DNA of 64,000 nt from positions 402,272 to 466,271 of the forward strand of contig NZ_KB897906.1 in the NCBI RefSeq assembly GCF_000377205.1, in the 5' to 3' direction. This DNA is from Thioalkalivibrio sp. ALJ3. Its GTDB lineage: Bacteria; Pseudomonadota; Gammaproteobacteria; Ectothiorhodospirales; Ectothiorhodospiraceae. Below, one piece after another: positions 38,786 through 47,553 of the stretch (the stretch's first letter is position 1; each line of letters begins with the position of its first letter). Position numbers and translations under genes: made by a program. The notes under the pieces are model-generated. The model saw only the letters and a list, made by a program, of their open reading frames with translations, had not been told where the DNA came from and did not search any database.

Positions 38786-38803
38786 CCGTCACGAAACTGA
38801 CAT
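38786..38803 (+). promoter_or_regulatory. Pho box upstream of ppk
   Basis: CCGTCAC (38786-38792) and CTGACAT (38797-38803) are spaced by 11 bp as in the pst and phoB sites. A possible -10 (CATACA) follows at 38812. It links polyphosphate synthesis to phosphate starvation. Only two half-sites are present and the second is imperfect. Confidence 0.6.
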
Positions 38804-38848
38804 AATGCCCGCATACACTCCGGCCCCACATTCTGGCCGGAGTCATGC

Positions 38849-40921
38849 ATGCCGGATACCGACGTGACCGATACCGAGCTCTTCCTCAACCGCGAGCTGT
38901 CACTGCTGGAGTTCAACCGGCGCGTGCTGGATCTGGCGCGCGATCCGGACTTTCCCCTGCTGGAGCGCCTGCGCTACTTGAGCATCTCCTCCACCAATCT
39001 CGACGAGTTCTTCGAGGTCCGCGTGGGCTCGCTGCGCCAACAGATCGACCTGAACGTCCAGACGCCCGGACCGGACGGCCTGTCCGCGCCCGAGCAGTTG
39101 CGCCAGATCGCGCCCCGGGCCCACGCCCTGGTCGACGACCAGTATCGCGCACTCAACGACGAACTGATCCCGGCGCTGGCCGAGGAAGGCATCCATTTTG
39201 TGCGTCGCTCACACTGGAGCGAGCAGCAGAAGGCCTGGGTACGCCAGTTTTTTCACGAGCAGCTGCAGCCGGTCCTGAGCCCGATCGGGCTCGACCCCGC
39301 ACACCCATTCCCGCGCATCCTGAACAAGAGCCTGAACTTTATCGTCACGCTCAAGGGCAAGGATGCGTTCGGCCGCGAGTCCGGGCGCGCTGTGGTCCAG
39401 GCGCCACGCTCGCTCCCGCGCCTGGTAAAGCTCCCGCGCGAAGTGGCTAGCGGCGATTCCGATTTCGTGCTGCTGTCGTCCATCCTGCACGCCCATGTCG
39501 GCGAGCTGTTCAAGGGCATGAAGGTCACCGGCTGCTACCAGTTCCGGCTGACCCGCAACTCTGATCTGTTCGTGCAAGAAGAAGAGATCGACGACCTGCT
39601 GAACGCCCTGGAGGGGGAGTTGCCAAGCCGCAACTACGGCGCCGGGGTACGTCTGGAAGTCGCGGACAACTGCCCGGACGAGGCTGCCCAGTTTCTGCTG
39701 CAGGAATTCCATCTGGAGGCGGACGACCTCTACCAGGTCACCGGTCTGGTCAATCTGAACCGCATGATGGCCGTGTACGACCTGGTCGACCGACCCGATC
39801 TCAAGTTTCCCCCGTTCATCCCCGCCCTGCCGCGCACGGAAGCCAGCGGAGAAAGCATTTTTGCCTCCATACGCGAGCAGGACCTGCTGCTGCATCATCC
39901 CTACCAGTCGTTCATGCCAGTGGTGGATTTCCTGCGCCAGGCCGCCAGCGACCCGCGCGTGCTGGCGATCAAGCAGACGCTTTATCGCACGGGTACCCAG
40001 TCGCCGCTGGTGGAGACGCTGATCGAGGCCGCACAGTCAGGCAAGGAAGTGACGGTGGTCATCGAGCTGCGCGCCCGCTTCGACGAGGCCGACAACATCG
40101 AGCTGGCCAACCGCATGCAGGATGCGGGCGTGCATGTGACCTACGGGGTGGTCGGCTACAAGACGCATGCGAAGCTCGCGCTGGTGGTGCGTCGTAACGG
40201 CGACAAGCTCGTGCGCTACGCCCACCTGGGCACGGGCAACTACCACTCGGGCACCGCCAAGGCCTATACCGATTACGGCCTGCTGACGGCCGATCCGGTC
40301 CTCACTGAGGACGTCCATCGCGTGTTTCAGCAGCTCACGGGCCTTGGCAAGGTGGAGCGCCTGCGCGAGCTGATCCAGGCGCCTTTCCGTCTGCACGATG
40401 CGATGTGCGAGAAGATCGAACGCGAGGCCGAGAACGCGCGCGAAGGCCGCCCCGCGCGGATCGTCGCGCGAATGAACTCGCTGAACGAGACCGGCATCAT
40501 CCAGGCGCTTTATTACGCATCACAGGCGGGCGTGAAGATTCAGCTGATCGTGCGCGGCATCTGCAGTCTGCGACCCGGCGTGCCGGGCATCTCCGAGAAC
40601 ATCGAGGTGCGCTCGGTCCTCGGCCGTTTTCTGGAGCACTCGCGGGTGTTCTATTTCGAGAACGGGGGCGAGCCCGAGCTGTATCTGTCCAGCGCCGACT
40701 GGATGCCCCGCAACTTCTTCCGCCGCGTGGAAGTCGCCTTTCCGATTCGCGACGCCGTCATGCGGGAGCGCGTTGCGGAGGAGTCGCTGTTCAACTACCT
40801 GCGGGACACCGCCAGCGCCTGGACCCTGCAGCCCGACGGGAGTTACCAGCGGGTCGAGCCGCCCACGGACGAGCCCCCCCATTCCGCACAACAGCAGTTG
40901 CTCACGACCCTCGCTAGCTGA
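38849..40921 (+). CDS. ppk: polyphosphate kinase 1
   Basis: 690 residues, the same size as E. coli PPK1. It polymerises the gamma-phosphate of ATP into inorganic polyphosphate. The N-terminus ELFLNRELSLLEFNRRVLDLA and the phospholipase-D-like catalytic domains with YKTHAKLALVVRR (autophosphorylated His) and HLGTGNYHSGTAKAYTDYGLLT are diagnostic. The final 8 bp overlap the end of the convergent ppx gene. Placement after a Pho box suggests induction when phosphate is scarce. Confidence 0.97.
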   Translation: MPDTDVTDTELFLNRELSLLEFNRRVLDLARDPDFPLLERLRYLSISSTNLDEFFEVRVGSLRQQIDLNVQTPGPDGLSAPEQLRQIAPRAHALVDDQYRALNDELIPALAEEGIHFVRRSHWSEQQKAWVRQFFHEQLQPVLSPIGLDPAHPFPRILNKSLNFIVTLKGKDAFGRESGRAVVQAPRSLPRLVKLPREVASGDSDFVLLSSILHAHVGELFKGMKVTGCYQFRLTRNSDLFVQEEEIDDLLNALEGELPSRNYGAGVRLEVADNCPDEAAQFLLQEFHLEADDLYQVTGLVNLNRMMAVYDLVDRPDLKFPPFIPALPRTEASGESIFASIREQDLLLHHPYQSFMPVVDFLRQAASDPRVLAIKQTLYRTGTQSPLVETLIEAAQSGKEVTVVIELRARFDEADNIELANRMQDAGVHVTYGVVGYKTHAKLALVVRRNGDKLVRYAHLGTGNYHSGTAKAYTDYGLLTADPVLTEDVHRVFQQLTGLGKVERLRELIQAPFRLHDAMCEKIEREAENAREGRPARIVARMNSLNETGIIQALYYASQAGVKIQLIVRGICSLRPGVPGISENIEVRSVLGRFLEHSRVFYFENGGEPELYLSSADWMPRNFFRRVEVAFPIRDAVMRERVAEESLFNYLRDTASAWTLQPDGSYQRVEPPTDEPPHSAQQQLLTTLAS

Positions 40922-42413
40922 ACGCCAGCTCCAGGTCGTGGCGCGCCCACTGCCCGGCCTCCTCCTCCAGATCTGCTCGCGTCAGCGGATGCGCATCCAG
41001 CCAGCCCGCGGCAAAACCCAGCACCAGCCCGCGCTCGCGCGCCTCGATCCGTTCCAGTGGCGGGGGCTCCGGCGCACGCGAACGATGCAGCAGCACTGCC
41101 AGTCGCAGCAGACTGGCTAGACGCAACAGGGGCTCGACCCGCGCCTGACGTACGTCATTCAGCAGCTTCGGCTTGAACGCGCGGCGGTGCAGGCGCACCA
41201 GCAGCGCCAGCTCGTGCTGCTCGGGTTGCGAGAAGCCCGGCAGATCGGCCCAGTTGAGGATGTATTCGCCATGCTTGTGATACTTGCTGTGCGCGAGTGC
41301 CAGCCCCACCTCGTGCAGCTCGGCCGCCCAGTCCAGACGCTCGCCGTCACTCTCGTCCAACCCCCAGCGGGCCCGGACCGCCCCCAGCAGGCGTGCCGCC
41401 ATAGCCTGTACCCGCGCGGCCTGAGCCTCGTCCACCGCAAAACGACGGCGCAGGTTGTGAATCGTCAGACCACGGACATCCTCGTGCCGGAATCGGCCCA
41501 GCAGATCGTGGATGACCCCCTCGCGCAGTGCACCATCCGAAGGATGCAACCGCTCGATCCCCAGCGCCTCGAACGCCCCGCTCAGCACTGCCAGCCCGCC
41601 CGCAATCACCGGAACCCGGTCTTCGGACAGCCCCGGCAGGTCCAGCTTGTCCAGGCGCCCGACTTCGATCATTTGATCGCGCAGGGTGCGCAACGCATCA
41701 AGCGTCATGCCCGGTGCCTCGTCAATCCCGGCCTCGCGCACAATTCGATCCAGCGCCAAGATCGTACCGGAGGCTCCCAACGCCTGATCCCACCCAGCTT
41801 CCCGGTACGTAGCGGCAATCGGTTGCAGTTCCTGGCCAGCATGCAGCTCGGCAGCGGCAAACGCCCGGGGCGTCAGGCGGCCGTCGGAGAAGTGCCTGCG
41901 GGTGAAGGTCACGCAGCCCATCTCCAGGCTCTCCGCGAGCATGGGCTGGAAGCGCTCGCCAATAACGAACTCGGTGCTGCCGCCACCGATATCCATCACC
42001 AGACGCCGCCCCTCGTCATCGGCGAGCGTATGAGCCACGCCCAGATAGATCAGCCGCGCCTCTTCACGCCCGGCGATGATCTCCACTGGATGCCCGAGCG
42101 CCTGCTCCGCGGCGGCCAGAAAACGTTGACTGTCGGCCATTTGACGCAGGGTATTGGTGCCCACGACGCGCACACTGCCCTGGCGTAGCTGGCGCAGCCG
42201 CTGGCCGAACCGTTCCAGGCAGTCCAGCGCGCGACGTTCGACCGTCGCATCAAGGCGGCCGCGGGCATCCAGACCGCTCGCCAGTCGCACCGTCTCCTTC
42301 AGGCGGTCCAACTTCAGGACCTCGCCGTCGTGACGCCGGGCCACGATCATGTGGAAGCTGTTGGACCCCAGATCGACCGCTGCGACAGTCTCGCCCTGCC
42401 CGTCCATCGCCAT
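40914..42413 (-). CDS. ppx: exopolyphosphatase / guanosine pentaphosphate phosphatase family
   Basis: 499 residues, close to E. coli PPX (513). The N-terminal actin-like ATPase-fold domain has VAAVDLGSNSFHMIVAR and VMDIGGGSTEFVIGE; the C-terminal half is an HD-like helical domain (ELHEVGLALAHSKYHKHGEYIL). It releases phosphate from polyphosphate chains and may hydrolyse pppGpp. Its ATG at 42413 immediately follows the sixA stop codon. It is convergent with ppk, an arrangement that differs from the ppk-ppx operon of E. coli. Confidence 0.95.
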   Translation of the reverse strand: MAMDGQGETVAAVDLGSNSFHMIVARRHDGEVLKLDRLKETVRLASGLDARGRLDATVERRALDCLERFGQRLRQLRQGSVRVVGTNTLRQMADSQRFLAAAEQALGHPVEIIAGREEARLIYLGVAHTLADDEGRRLVMDIGGGSTEFVIGERFQPMLAESLEMGCVTFTRRHFSDGRLTPRAFAAAELHAGQELQPIAATYREAGWDQALGASGTILALDRIVREAGIDEAPGMTLDALRTLRDQMIEVGRLDKLDLPGLSEDRVPVIAGGLAVLSGAFEALGIERLHPSDGALREGVIHDLLGRFRHEDVRGLTIHNLRRRFAVDEAQAARVQAMAARLLGAVRARWGLDESDGERLDWAAELHEVGLALAHSKYHKHGEYILNWADLPGFSQPEQHELALLVRLHRRAFKPKLLNDVRQARVEPLLRLASLLRLAVLLHRSRAPEPPPLERIEARERGLVLGFAAGWLDAHPLTRADLEEEAGQWARHDLELAFS

Positions 42414-42926
42414 CTACCCGTGCTCTCCCGAGAGACCTTCCAGCACCCGGCGCGGCAACAGCCAGAGCAATTGCATTGGGCCGGGAAGACCGCCCCCCAG
42501 GGCGCAGACCGAACCCTTGCCCATATGCACCCCGGCAGCCGCGGACGGACAGCCCATCAGGCGCCCCGCCAGCGAGGAGAGGTCCGGCTCATGGCCGACC
42601 ACCACCAGACTGCCGTCGGCCGGCAGCCGCGCCGCCAGGGCCTCCAGCTCCACCCCGGCCACCTGCCCAGGTGCCAGCCATTTCTTCTGGCGCACCGGGA
42701 CGCCCAGTGCTTCGGCGATGGGTGACGCCGTTTGACGCGCACGCAGGTAAGGGCTGGTTAGCAGTTCCACATGCCCGTAAAGCAAACCGGTCAGCGAGGC
42801 GGCCATGCGCCGGGCGCTCACCTGGCCGGCCTCGCTCAACGGCCGATCCCGGTCGGCGCCTTCCCAGTCCCCTGCGTTGCCCGCCTGGGCGTGGCGGACC
42901 AGCACGAGACGCGGGCTCCGGCTCAT
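42414..42926 (-). CDS. sixA: phosphohistidine phosphatase SixA
   Basis: 170 residues. The histidine-phosphatase motif VRHAQAG (residues 9-15) holds the nucleophilic His, with a second catalytic site in VVVGHEPDLSSLAG. SixA removes phosphate from phosphohistidine in proteins (PTS components in E. coli). It sits between egtD (2-bp gap) and ppx (no gap), so the order egtD-sixA-ppx is probably one transcription unit. Confidence 0.92.
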   Translation of the reverse strand: MSRSPRLVLVRHAQAGNAGDWEGADRDRPLSEAGQVSARRMAASLTGLLYGHVELLTSPYLRARQTASPIAEALGVPVRQKKWLAPGQVAGVELEALAARLPADGSLVVVGHEPDLSSLAGRLMGCPSAAAGVHMGKGSVCALGGGLPGPMQLLWLLPRRVLEGLSGEHG

Positions 42927-42928
42927 GC

Positions 42929-43939
42929 TTATGCGCCCCCCGGGGCCAGCAGGAACAGGCTGTAGGCCTCATCCGGCGCTGACCACTCCGCCACCTGTGC
43001 CAGTCCGGCGCTGGACAGCAGTTGCTGCACCATCGGGCGCGTAAACTTGCGCGAGATCTCGGTGCGAATGGACTCGCCATCGGCGAACTGGAGAGTGGTC
43101 GCGGGTTCGGAGACCTGGACGGTCTGGTCACCCTCGGCGACCAGGTGCATCTCGATGCGCGAATGCGCCTCGACGAACGGGGCGCGATGGCGGAAACCAT
43201 CGGGATCAAAGTCGGCTCCCAACTCACGATTGAGGACGGACAGCAGGTTCAGGTTAAACGCTGCCGTCACACCAGCCGCGTCGTTGTAGGCCGCCTCCAG
43301 AACAGGGATGGCCTTGACCCGGTCCAGCCCGAGCAGGACCCGATCCTCCGCACCCATGGCCGCGCGAATCTGTGACAGCAGGGCGATCGCCTCCGCGTCC
43401 TCGAAATTCCCCAGGCTGCCGCCGAGAAAGCTGAACAGGCGCGGGGCCGCTGGAACGGATGTCAGCGTCGACAGGGCCGCAAGATAGTCACCACACAGGG
43501 CCTCGATCACGAGCGAAGGGAATCGTCTCAGCAGGCGCTCGGCCGCTTCGTCGAGGATCTCGCCACAGACATCATTGGCGACGTAATACGGATCGTCGAC
43601 ACGCTCGTTCAGCGCGGCGATCAGGTACTCGGTCTTGCGCGAGGTCCCGCTGCCGAGTTCGATCAGCGTATGGGCACCCGAAGTCTCGATGATCTCGGCC
43701 GCTCGAGATTCCAGCAGGGCGGATTCCAGACGCGTCGGGTAATACTCCGGTGTGTCACAAATGGCATCAAACAGCTGCGAACCACGGGCATCGTAGAAAT
43801 ACTTTGGCGGAAGCCAGCGTGGTGCCTCCAGCATGCCCTCACAAAAGTCCGCCACCAGTTCCGCATGGGGATCACGCACCTGCACCACATGACGGCTATA
43901 ACGCTCCGGGAGCGGTATGGCGGGACTCTCGGGCTTCAT
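42929..43939 (-). CDS. egtD: L-histidine N-alpha-methyltransferase (ergothioneine synthesis)
   Basis: 336 residues from the ATG at 43939. It trimethylates histidine to hercynine using SAM. EgtD-family features are LPPKYFYDARGSQLFDAICDTPEYYPTRLE, the SAM-binding IELGSGTSRKTEYL (about 95), FLGGSLGNFE and the C-terminal TRTEISRKFTR type segment (here RTEISRKFTRPMVQQLL). It is divergently transcribed from egtC-egtB with a 74-bp shared promoter region. The upstream in-frame extension to 44014 lacks domain content. Confidence 0.95.
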   Translation of the reverse strand: MKPESPAIPLPERYSRHVVQVRDPHAELVADFCEGMLEAPRWLPPKYFYDARGSQLFDAICDTPEYYPTRLESALLESRAAEIIETSGAHTLIELGSGTSRKTEYLIAALNERVDDPYYVANDVCGEILDEAAERLLRRFPSLVIEALCGDYLAALSTLTSVPAAPRLFSFLGGSLGNFEDAEAIALLSQIRAAMGAEDRVLLGLDRVKAIPVLEAAYNDAAGVTAAFNLNLLSVLNRELGADFDPDGFRHRAPFVEAHSRIEMHLVAEGDQTVQVSEPATTLQFADGESIRTEISRKFTRPMVQQLLSSAGLAQVAEWSAPDEAYSLFLLAPGGA

Positions 43940-44013
43940 TGGCACATCCGTGCTTCGGGGTTCCCGGCACGCTACCATGAAACTTCTGGCCTCCCAACCG
44001 CGAGTCTGCGCCA

Positions 44014-44796
44014 ATGTGTCGCCATCTAGCCTATCTGGGCCCGCCGCTGGTACTCAGGCGGGTACTGCTGGATCCACCGCACAATCTGATCGAGCAGGCG
44101 ATCGCGCCGCAGGAATTGGTCTACGCCCGGGTCAACGCGGACGGATTCGGCTTTGGCTGGTTCGGTGAAGACGGTCACGCCCGTTGCTATCGTCGCGCCG
44201 ATCCCCTGTGGCAGGACCCGAACCTGCAAACGCTGGCCGATACACTGGAGGAGCCGCTCTGGATGGCAGCCATACGCAGCGCAACTCCCGGGTTTGGCGG
44301 CGATACGGTCAATGCCCAGCCCTTCTGCATGGACGGTTTGCTCTACAGCCACAACGGGCTCATTGGAGGATTCAGGCCACAGATCCGCCGCCAGGTCGAG
44401 AACCTGCTGGCGCCCGAGATCGAGGCGGGCATCCAGGGAACCACGGATTCCGAGTACCTGTTCGCCCTGGTCCGCCAGTTCCTGGCGGACGACGAGAACG
44501 CCACGCTGGAAGGCGCCCTGGGCGAGGCCTTCTCAACATTGGAAACCTGGCTGGGCGAGGACATGGCTCTGCTCAACGTCCTCCTGTCCGACGGGCGCCG
44601 GCTGGTCGCCAGTCGCCATGCGATCAACAGCCCCTGTCCCAGCCTGTACTACACCTCGGACGATGATGACTTCCCCGAGGACTCGGTAGTGGTCGCCTCG
44701 GAGCCACTGACGGACCGGGAACGCTGGCGCCCCGTTCCTTCGGGACACATCCTGATCCTGGACCCTGAAGAACCCCCGGAACTACTCGCCCTGTAG
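44014..44796 (+). CDS. egtC: gamma-glutamyl-hercynylcysteine sulfoxide amidohydrolase EgtC
   Basis: 260 residues of the class II glutamine amidotransferase fold. The nucleophile is Cys2 (MCRHLAYLGPP), followed by NADGFGFGWF, AIRSATPG, QPFCMDGLLYSHNGLIGGF and TDSEYLFAL. In ergothioneine synthesis it removes glutamate from gamma-glutamyl-hercynylcysteine sulfoxide. Its presence indicates that EgtB here uses gamma-glutamylcysteine as sulfur donor. It lies 14 bp before egtB. Without this context it could have been called YafJ-like. Confidence 0.88.
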   Translation: MCRHLAYLGPPLVLRRVLLDPPHNLIEQAIAPQELVYARVNADGFGFGWFGEDGHARCYRRADPLWQDPNLQTLADTLEEPLWMAAIRSATPGFGGDTVNAQPFCMDGLLYSHNGLIGGFRPQIRRQVENLLAPEIEAGIQGTTDSEYLFALVRQFLADDENATLEGALGEAFSTLETWLGEDMALLNVLLSDGRRLVASRHAINSPCPSLYYTSDDDDFPEDSVVVASEPLTDRERWRPVPSGHILILDPEEPPELLAL

Positions 44797-44810
44797 TCGC
44801 TCCACCCGGT

Positions 44811-46013
44811 ATGAGCACCCCGAACTGCGAGCTAACCGCAACCCCTGCATCTTCCACAGACATGCTGGATGCCCTTGTCCGTCAGCACCACCGCCTCAAC
44901 GCGGCACTGGAAGCGACACCGGCTCGCGTGTGGCGCAACCAGTACCACCCGGACCTCAGCCCGATCGGCTGGCATTACGCCCACTGCCACTTCATCGAGG
45001 CCGTCTGGCTACGCGAACGTATTCTGGGGCTCGTGCCACCCCGCACGCAGGACTGGCATGACCTCTATTTCCCCGAGCTGAGTCCCAAATGGCGCCGGGG
45101 TGGTCGTTTGCCCGCCCTGGATCCGCTCCTCCGATGGGGACGTGAACTCCAGTGCCGCCATCGCGACTGGCTCGCCAGCCACGCGGACATCCGCAACCAT
45201 CCACTGATGGCCGACGAGTACCTCATCGGGTTTCTCGCCCAGCACCACGCGATGCATCTGGAGACTCTGGCCCAGGTACGCTGGTTTGCCCGTCTTCAGG
45301 GGCCCGTCCCTGCTCATCCGGAGCCCATCCGGCAAGAGCCCGAAGTCCCCTCGCAATCCTGGCTCGAATGGGATGCCGTACAGACCATTGTCGGCAGCGA
45401 CGATGTACTGGCGTTCGACAATGAACAGCGCATTCACGGGAAAAAGCTCAACCCCTTTGCCATTCGGCGGGATCCCGTCACCAACGCTGAATGGCTGGCG
45501 TTCATCCAGGAGGACGGCTATCGCCGCCCCGAACTATGGAGTCGCGAGGGGTGGGACTGGCGCAACGCAAACGGAATCCAGGCCCCGCTCGGGTGGTTGC
45601 GGCCAGGAACCGACATTGACCTGCAGGTTCTGCCGGAGGGTACGGTCCAGCGCAACCCGAACGCCCCGGTGGTGGGCGTATCCCGCTTCGAGGCCGACGC
45701 CTTTGCGCGGTGGGCGGGCGCCCGACTGCCCCACGAACACGAATGGGAACATGCCCAGCTCGAGGGAGCCCTGCGAGGCACCGGGCGGGTTTGGGAATGG
45801 TGCGAGAATCCGTTCGCGCCCTACCCCGGGTTCCGCCCGTTCCCCTACGACGAATACTCGGCGCCCTGGTTCGACGGCCATCACTACGTGCTGCGCGGTG
45901 GAAGCGACTGGAGCGACCCCCTGCTGAAACGGCCGAGCATGCGCAACTTCTTCACCCCGGAGAAGCGCCATGTCTTTGCCGGCGTGCGCCTCGCGCGTAC
46001 GATAAAACCCTGA
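44811..46013 (+). CDS. egtB: iron-dependent hercynine sulfoxide synthase EgtB
   Basis: 400 residues. The N-terminal DinB-like domain carries the iron ligands SPIGWHYAHCHFIE and HHAMHLE (HxxxHxE). The C-terminal FGE-sulfatase domain (about 190-398) ends with the EgtB hallmarks GRVWEWCENPFAPYPGF, PYDEYS, VLRGGSDW and RNFFTPEKRHVFAGVRLAR. It forms the C-S bond between hercynine and a thiol donor with O2. It is slightly shorter than mycobacterial EgtB. With egtD and egtC adjacent, ergothioneine is the best-supported product; EgtA and EgtE homologues are not in the window. Confidence 0.9.
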   Translation: MSTPNCELTATPASSTDMLDALVRQHHRLNAALEATPARVWRNQYHPDLSPIGWHYAHCHFIEAVWLRERILGLVPPRTQDWHDLYFPELSPKWRRGGRLPALDPLLRWGRELQCRHRDWLASHADIRNHPLMADEYLIGFLAQHHAMHLETLAQVRWFARLQGPVPAHPEPIRQEPEVPSQSWLEWDAVQTIVGSDDVLAFDNEQRIHGKKLNPFAIRRDPVTNAEWLAFIQEDGYRRPELWSREGWDWRNANGIQAPLGWLRPGTDIDLQVLPEGTVQRNPNAPVVGVSRFEADAFARWAGARLPHEHEWEHAQLEGALRGTGRVWEWCENPFAPYPGFRPFPYDEYSAPWFDGHHYVLRGGSDWSDPLLKRPSMRNFFTPEKRHVFAGVRLARTIKP

Positions 46014-46032
46014 TCTCACCGGATACTGCCCC

Positions 46033-46764
46033 ATGACCCGCACTGCTTCCCTGCGTCCCCTCCTCGCATGCCTCTGGCTCGGTGCCTGGCTGCTACTGCC
46101 GGCCGTCGCCATGGCGGATGGCAACACGACACTGACGCTTTCCGGCCACGCCGAGCGGCAGGTGGAAAACGACCGCATGACGGTACAGATGCAGGCCCAG
46201 GCCCGGGCGCCGGACGCACGCGACGCCGCCGCAACAGTCAATCGCCGTATGGAACAGGCCCTGGCTCGGGCAGAGGAGTATGACGCGGTCGAGGCCTCGA
46301 CCCGCAGCTACACGACACAGGCCATCCATGACCGCAAGGAACCCGGCCAGATCACTGCCTGGGAGGTCCAGCAGACCCTGGAGCTGGTGAGCGATGATTT
46401 CGAAGGCCTCACCGAACTGGTGGGGGTCCTCCAGGGAGACGAACTAACCGTCGGGCAGATTCGCTTTTCCCTCAGCCGCGAGAAACAACAGGAGCACCGT
46501 GAGGCGTTGCTCGAGGCTGCCATGGAGGACTGGAAGGAACAGGCACGCGCGATCGCACGCTCACTGGGGGCCACTCACTTGCGCCCGGTGGAAATCGAGC
46601 TCGTCGACAGCGGCTATGACCGCCCGCAGCCGATGATGGCCATGCGTGCGATGGAGGAATCCGTCAGCCAGCCTGCACTGGAGGCCGGGACCTCCACGGT
46701 ATCTGTCACCGTCCGGGCCAAAGTCGAGGCCTTGGGAGGCGAGACGCTGCGCGTCGTCCCGTAA
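46033..46764 (+). CDS. periplasmic SIMPL-domain (DUF541) protein
   Basis: 243 residues. A signal peptide (about 1-33, VAMADG) is followed by a SIMPL domain: TTLTLSGHAERQVENDRMTVQMQAQAR, ASTRSYTTQA, WEVQQTLELVSDDFEGLTELVGVLQ and a C-terminal VSVTVRAKVEAL. The family (E. coli YggE) is linked to oxidative-stress tolerance in an unknown way. It starts 19 bp after egtB and may be co-transcribed with the ergothioneine genes, which would fit a protective role. Confidence 0.85.
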   Translation: MTRTASLRPLLACLWLGAWLLLPAVAMADGNTTLTLSGHAERQVENDRMTVQMQAQARAPDARDAAATVNRRMEQALARAEEYDAVEASTRSYTTQAIHDRKEPGQITAWEVQQTLELVSDDFEGLTELVGVLQGDELTVGQIRFSLSREKQQEHREALLEAAMEDWKEQARAIARSLGATHLRPVEIELVDSGYDRPQPMMAMRAMEESVSQPALEAGTSTVSVTVRAKVEALGGETLRVVP

Positions 46765-46782
46765 GCGGTCTGCACCCGCTCA

Positions 46783-47469
46783 CTACCGCGCGAGATGCAG
46801 GGCCAGTTCCCCTTCGCGCACATCGATACTCTCGATCCCGGCACGAAGGTGCTGGAAGGGCTCCAGCGCCAGCAGGTCCTCGTCTTTCAGGCCACCCAGC
46901 CATGCATCCGGCAGAGGGATGCCGGCGACGGACACGCCGACGAGTCGCGCCTGCAATTCTTCGCCCTCGGTCTCGAAGCGCACACCGGAGCGCACGTTCA
47001 GCACACGCCCGCCCATGAGCGGCACGTCCGCCGGTACGTCGATGCGCACGCGCGTGCTCACCTGCCCCGGTGTCAGGCGGACCGCCACCCGGCCGGCCAG
47101 GTCCGGATCGCGCGCGATCAGGGCATTCAACTCGCGCTCGCTGAACTGAACGATCCGGGCCTCGTCGGTTTCCTCGTAGAGCTCGGGGATCAGCGGCTCC
47201 GCGTCGGCTTCGAGATCAATAATCGGCTCACTGGGGGCCTGATCGGGGCGCGGCGCGTCGGGTGCGGAGATCGCCTGCAGCTTGGCCTCGAGCTCCACCT
47301 GCTCCTGCTCGCTCAGGATCACGGGTTTCGGCTCGCCGGACTGCAACATGACCACACCCCAGAACCCGGCCCAGATGACCGCGAGCACCAGCAGGACGAT
47401 CAGATAGCGCGGGGGCCGCCCGGTGGAGCGGTACTGGATCGGGGCGGAGGGTTCCTGGGATTTGGCCAT
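46783..47469 (-). CDS. membrane-anchored periplasmic protein of unknown function
   Basis: 228 residues. One membrane helix (YLIVLLVLAVIWAGFWGVVML, about 22-42) near the N-terminus leaves about 185 residues outside. These begin with an acidic, proline-rich linker and continue with a beta-rich domain (FSERELNALIARDPDLAGRVAVRLTPGQVSTRVRIDVP, VSVAGIPLPDAWLGGL) that resembles DUF2140/YpmS-like lipid-binding folds only loosely. It is downstream of flgL on the same strand (84-bp gap) and might be transcribed with the flagellar genes, but a flagellar role is not shown. Confidence 0.6.
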   Translation of the reverse strand: MAKSQEPSAPIQYRSTGRPPRYLIVLLVLAVIWAGFWGVVMLQSGEPKPVILSEQEQVELEAKLQAISAPDAPRPDQAPSEPIIDLEADAEPLIPELYEETDEARIVQFSERELNALIARDPDLAGRVAVRLTPGQVSTRVRIDVPADVPLMGGRVLNVRSGVRFETEGEELQARLVGVSVAGIPLPDAWLGGLKDEDLLALEPFQHLRAGIESIDVREGELALHLAR

Positions 47470-47553
47470 TACTAGGTCCCGTCCTTGCTGGACGCATCAT
47501 GGGGATCGCAATATGGTCGCACAGACGCCCACGCGTGTGCGCAGGCGCGCTCG

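Noticed and set aside
44811-46013. OvoA-type 5-histidylcysteine sulfoxide synthase instead of EgtB
   Set aside because: There is no C-terminal methyltransferase domain, the length is that of EgtB, and egtD and egtC are adjacent.
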